Shown here: piece by piece, positions 4,967-5,643 of the stretch | Layout of the letters: every line of letters starts with the position of its first letter | How positions within the stretch are numbered: position 1 is the first letter of the stretch | Source of the DNA: Candidatus Hydrogenedentota bacterium | GTDB lineage: Bacteria > Hydrogenedentota > Hydrogenedentia > Hydrogenedentales > SLHB01 | DNA: 5,643 nucleotides | Direction: 5' to 3' | Assembly (NCBI GenBank): GCA_029262095.1 | Contig: JAJDAB010000503.1 | Location: 1 to 5,643 of the forward strand | The notes under the pieces: model-generated | The model's database searches: none | Seen by the model: only the letters and a program-made list of their open reading frames with translations | What the model was told of the DNA's origin: nothing | Translations under genes and position numbers: made by a program

Positions 4967-5073
4967 CGCTAACGATGCAGCTTTTGCGACCCCATCGTCT
5001 AGTCTGGCCTAGGACACCAGCCTTTCACGCTGGTGACACGGGTTCAAATCCCGTTGGGGTCGCCATTTTTTTG
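4967..5073 (+). repeat. 107-bp direct repeat, right copy (contains tRNA-Glu)
   Basis: This is the second copy of the 1780-1886 repeat, offset by 3187 bp, with T5034 in place of C1847. The sequence diverges immediately outside both ends. The hairpin that straddles the left edge of copy 1 is lost here because the outer bases differ. Confidence 0.95.
4988..5065 (+). tRNA. tRNA-Glu (UUC anticodon), copy 2
   Basis: All arms equal copy 1: acceptor GACCCCA/TGGGGTC, anticodon TTC at 5024-5026, T-loop TTCAAAT, discriminator G and encoded CCA (5063-5065), followed by seven T residues. The single C-to-T change at 5034 is in the variable loop and should be harmless. Upstream, TTGACC at 4923-4928 is a possible -35 box but lacks a convincing -10 partner, so it is unclear whether this copy has its own promoter. 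Confidence 0.96.
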
Positions 5074-5248
5074 TTTTGGACGCAATGATTCGAAAAGTAG
5101 GACGTTAACCCTTAAAACGGCGCCATTGTTAGAGAGCGTTTTCCTGGTACCAAACTTGGGGAAGGTCAGTTCATCGAACAGGATTGCGAATCCATTTTAT
5201 GAATTGGTTAGATGGATCAGACACGTTCATCCGCGATCTTTTTTTATC

Positions 5249-5623
5249 TTAGCTTGACGGTCCTTCTACATGGAAAAGCTTGTTGTAGATGCTCCATATG
5301 CCTCCGTCTTTAATCAGAGACAATGTGTCTAAGAAAGTCTTACCCAGATAATCATCCCGTACGCGGGCCGCGGCAGTATTACCTGCAACATTAATGGACA
5401 GGATATCGGCCCGAAGTGTTTCGCCCTTTTCTTTTGGTGATGGTAGCTGACTCCCAACAAGATTCGCGAAGTCGGTCACGGTCATCTCGCGGAGACTATC
5501 TTCCAAATAGCCTGTGATTTTCGCGCTGGAGTGAAAAGCCGCGTGCACCTTCTCGGCACTTGATTCGTACATACAATCAAAGTAAGTCTGAAGCGTATTC
5601 TCTATTTGCTTTTCATCACTCAT
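5249..5623 (-). CDS. NTF2-like (putative lumazine-binding/SnoaL-type) protein
   Basis: This 124-residue protein has the cone-shaped NTF2-like fold pattern: two N-terminal helices ('EKQIENTLQTYFDCMYES', 4-21, then 'AEKVHAAF', 23-30), a short strand segment 'AKITGY', a helix 'TVTDFANLVGSQL' (48-60), and then long strands 'LRADILSINVAGNTAAARVR' (70-89) and 'TFLDTLSLIKDGGIWSIYNK' (96-115). The pattern 'A-x-FH-x-x-A-x-(I/L)-x-G' and the 'DTLSL-x-(K/R)-x-x-x-W-x-I-x-NK-x-F' ending match the putative lumazine-binding group (PF12893 type), usually of unknown function. There is no signal peptide. The ATG at 5623 is preferred over the TTG at 5638 because a GGGAGA site lies 7 nt upstream. The 5074-5248 stretch beyond its stop contains no gene I can support. 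Confidence 0.8.
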   Translation of the reverse strand: MSDEKQIENTLQTYFDCMYESSAEKVHAAFHSSAKITGYLEDSLREMTVTDFANLVGSQLPSPKEKGETLRADILSINVAGNTAAARVRDDYLGKTFLDTLSLIKDGGIWSIYNKLFHVEGPSS

Positions 5624-5630
5624 TGGCACA

Positions 5631-5636
5631 TCTCCC
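5631..5636 (-). promoter_or_regulatory. Shine-Dalgarno site setting the NTF2-like gene start
   Basis: On the minus strand GGGAGA lies 7 nt before the ATG at 5623. The longer frame opening with TTG at 5638 would overlap this site, so the shorter start is chosen. Confidence 0.65.
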
Positions 5637-5643
5637 AAACATA

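Noticed and set aside
5033..5257. 74-codon plus-strand frame starting 'MTRVQIPLGSP'
   Set aside because: It begins inside tRNA-Glu copy 2, another common tRNA-derived artefact, and has no recognisable domain or ribosome-binding site.

Overview
This is a bacterial window of 5.6 kb, probably from a Planctomycetota or Hydrogenedentota-like genome, although that placement is an inference. It rests on a YegD-type Hsp70, a sulfatase relic, a secreted esterase and a palindromic repeat with a 'TAGTGYAGGCTTCC' core that I remember from such genomes. No rRNA or other marker gene fixes the taxonomy.

Left part (1-1665), plus strand and GC-rich: the C-terminal part of an Hsp70/YegD-like protein, a 76-bp imperfect palindrome, a VOC (glyoxalase-fold) protein whose start is set by a strong Shine-Dalgarno site, a 48-residue single-span membrane protein, and a rho-independent terminator.

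tRNA block (1666-1886): tRNA-Lys(UUU) and tRNA-Glu(UUC). The complete tRNA-Glu gene plus 21 upstream and 8 downstream bases recurs at 4967-5073 with one mismatch in 107 bp. The two copies bracket about 3.1 kb that looks like an accessory island.

Island (1887-4966): it starts with a decayed MazE/MazF-type toxin-antitoxin locus. Its operator-like palindrome is intact, but the antitoxin has an in-frame stop and the toxin is cut off. The toxin runs into the frameshifted tail of what looks like an NAD-dependent epimerase/reductase. The rest is on the minus strand: an intact secreted esterase, a short sulfatase C-terminal relic, and an intact 351-residue protein joining an unfamiliar N-terminal domain to a eukaryote-type UMP-CMP kinase. 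The kinase is the most surprising gene and suggests transfer from a eukaryote. No integrase or transposase is visible, so the mechanism of island formation is open.

Right part (5074-5643): a short gene-free stretch, then an NTF2-like/lumazine-binding-type protein on the minus strand.

The genes form no single pathway. The coherent story is a tRNA-Glu duplication acting as a hotspot where foreign genes arrived and several have since decayed.
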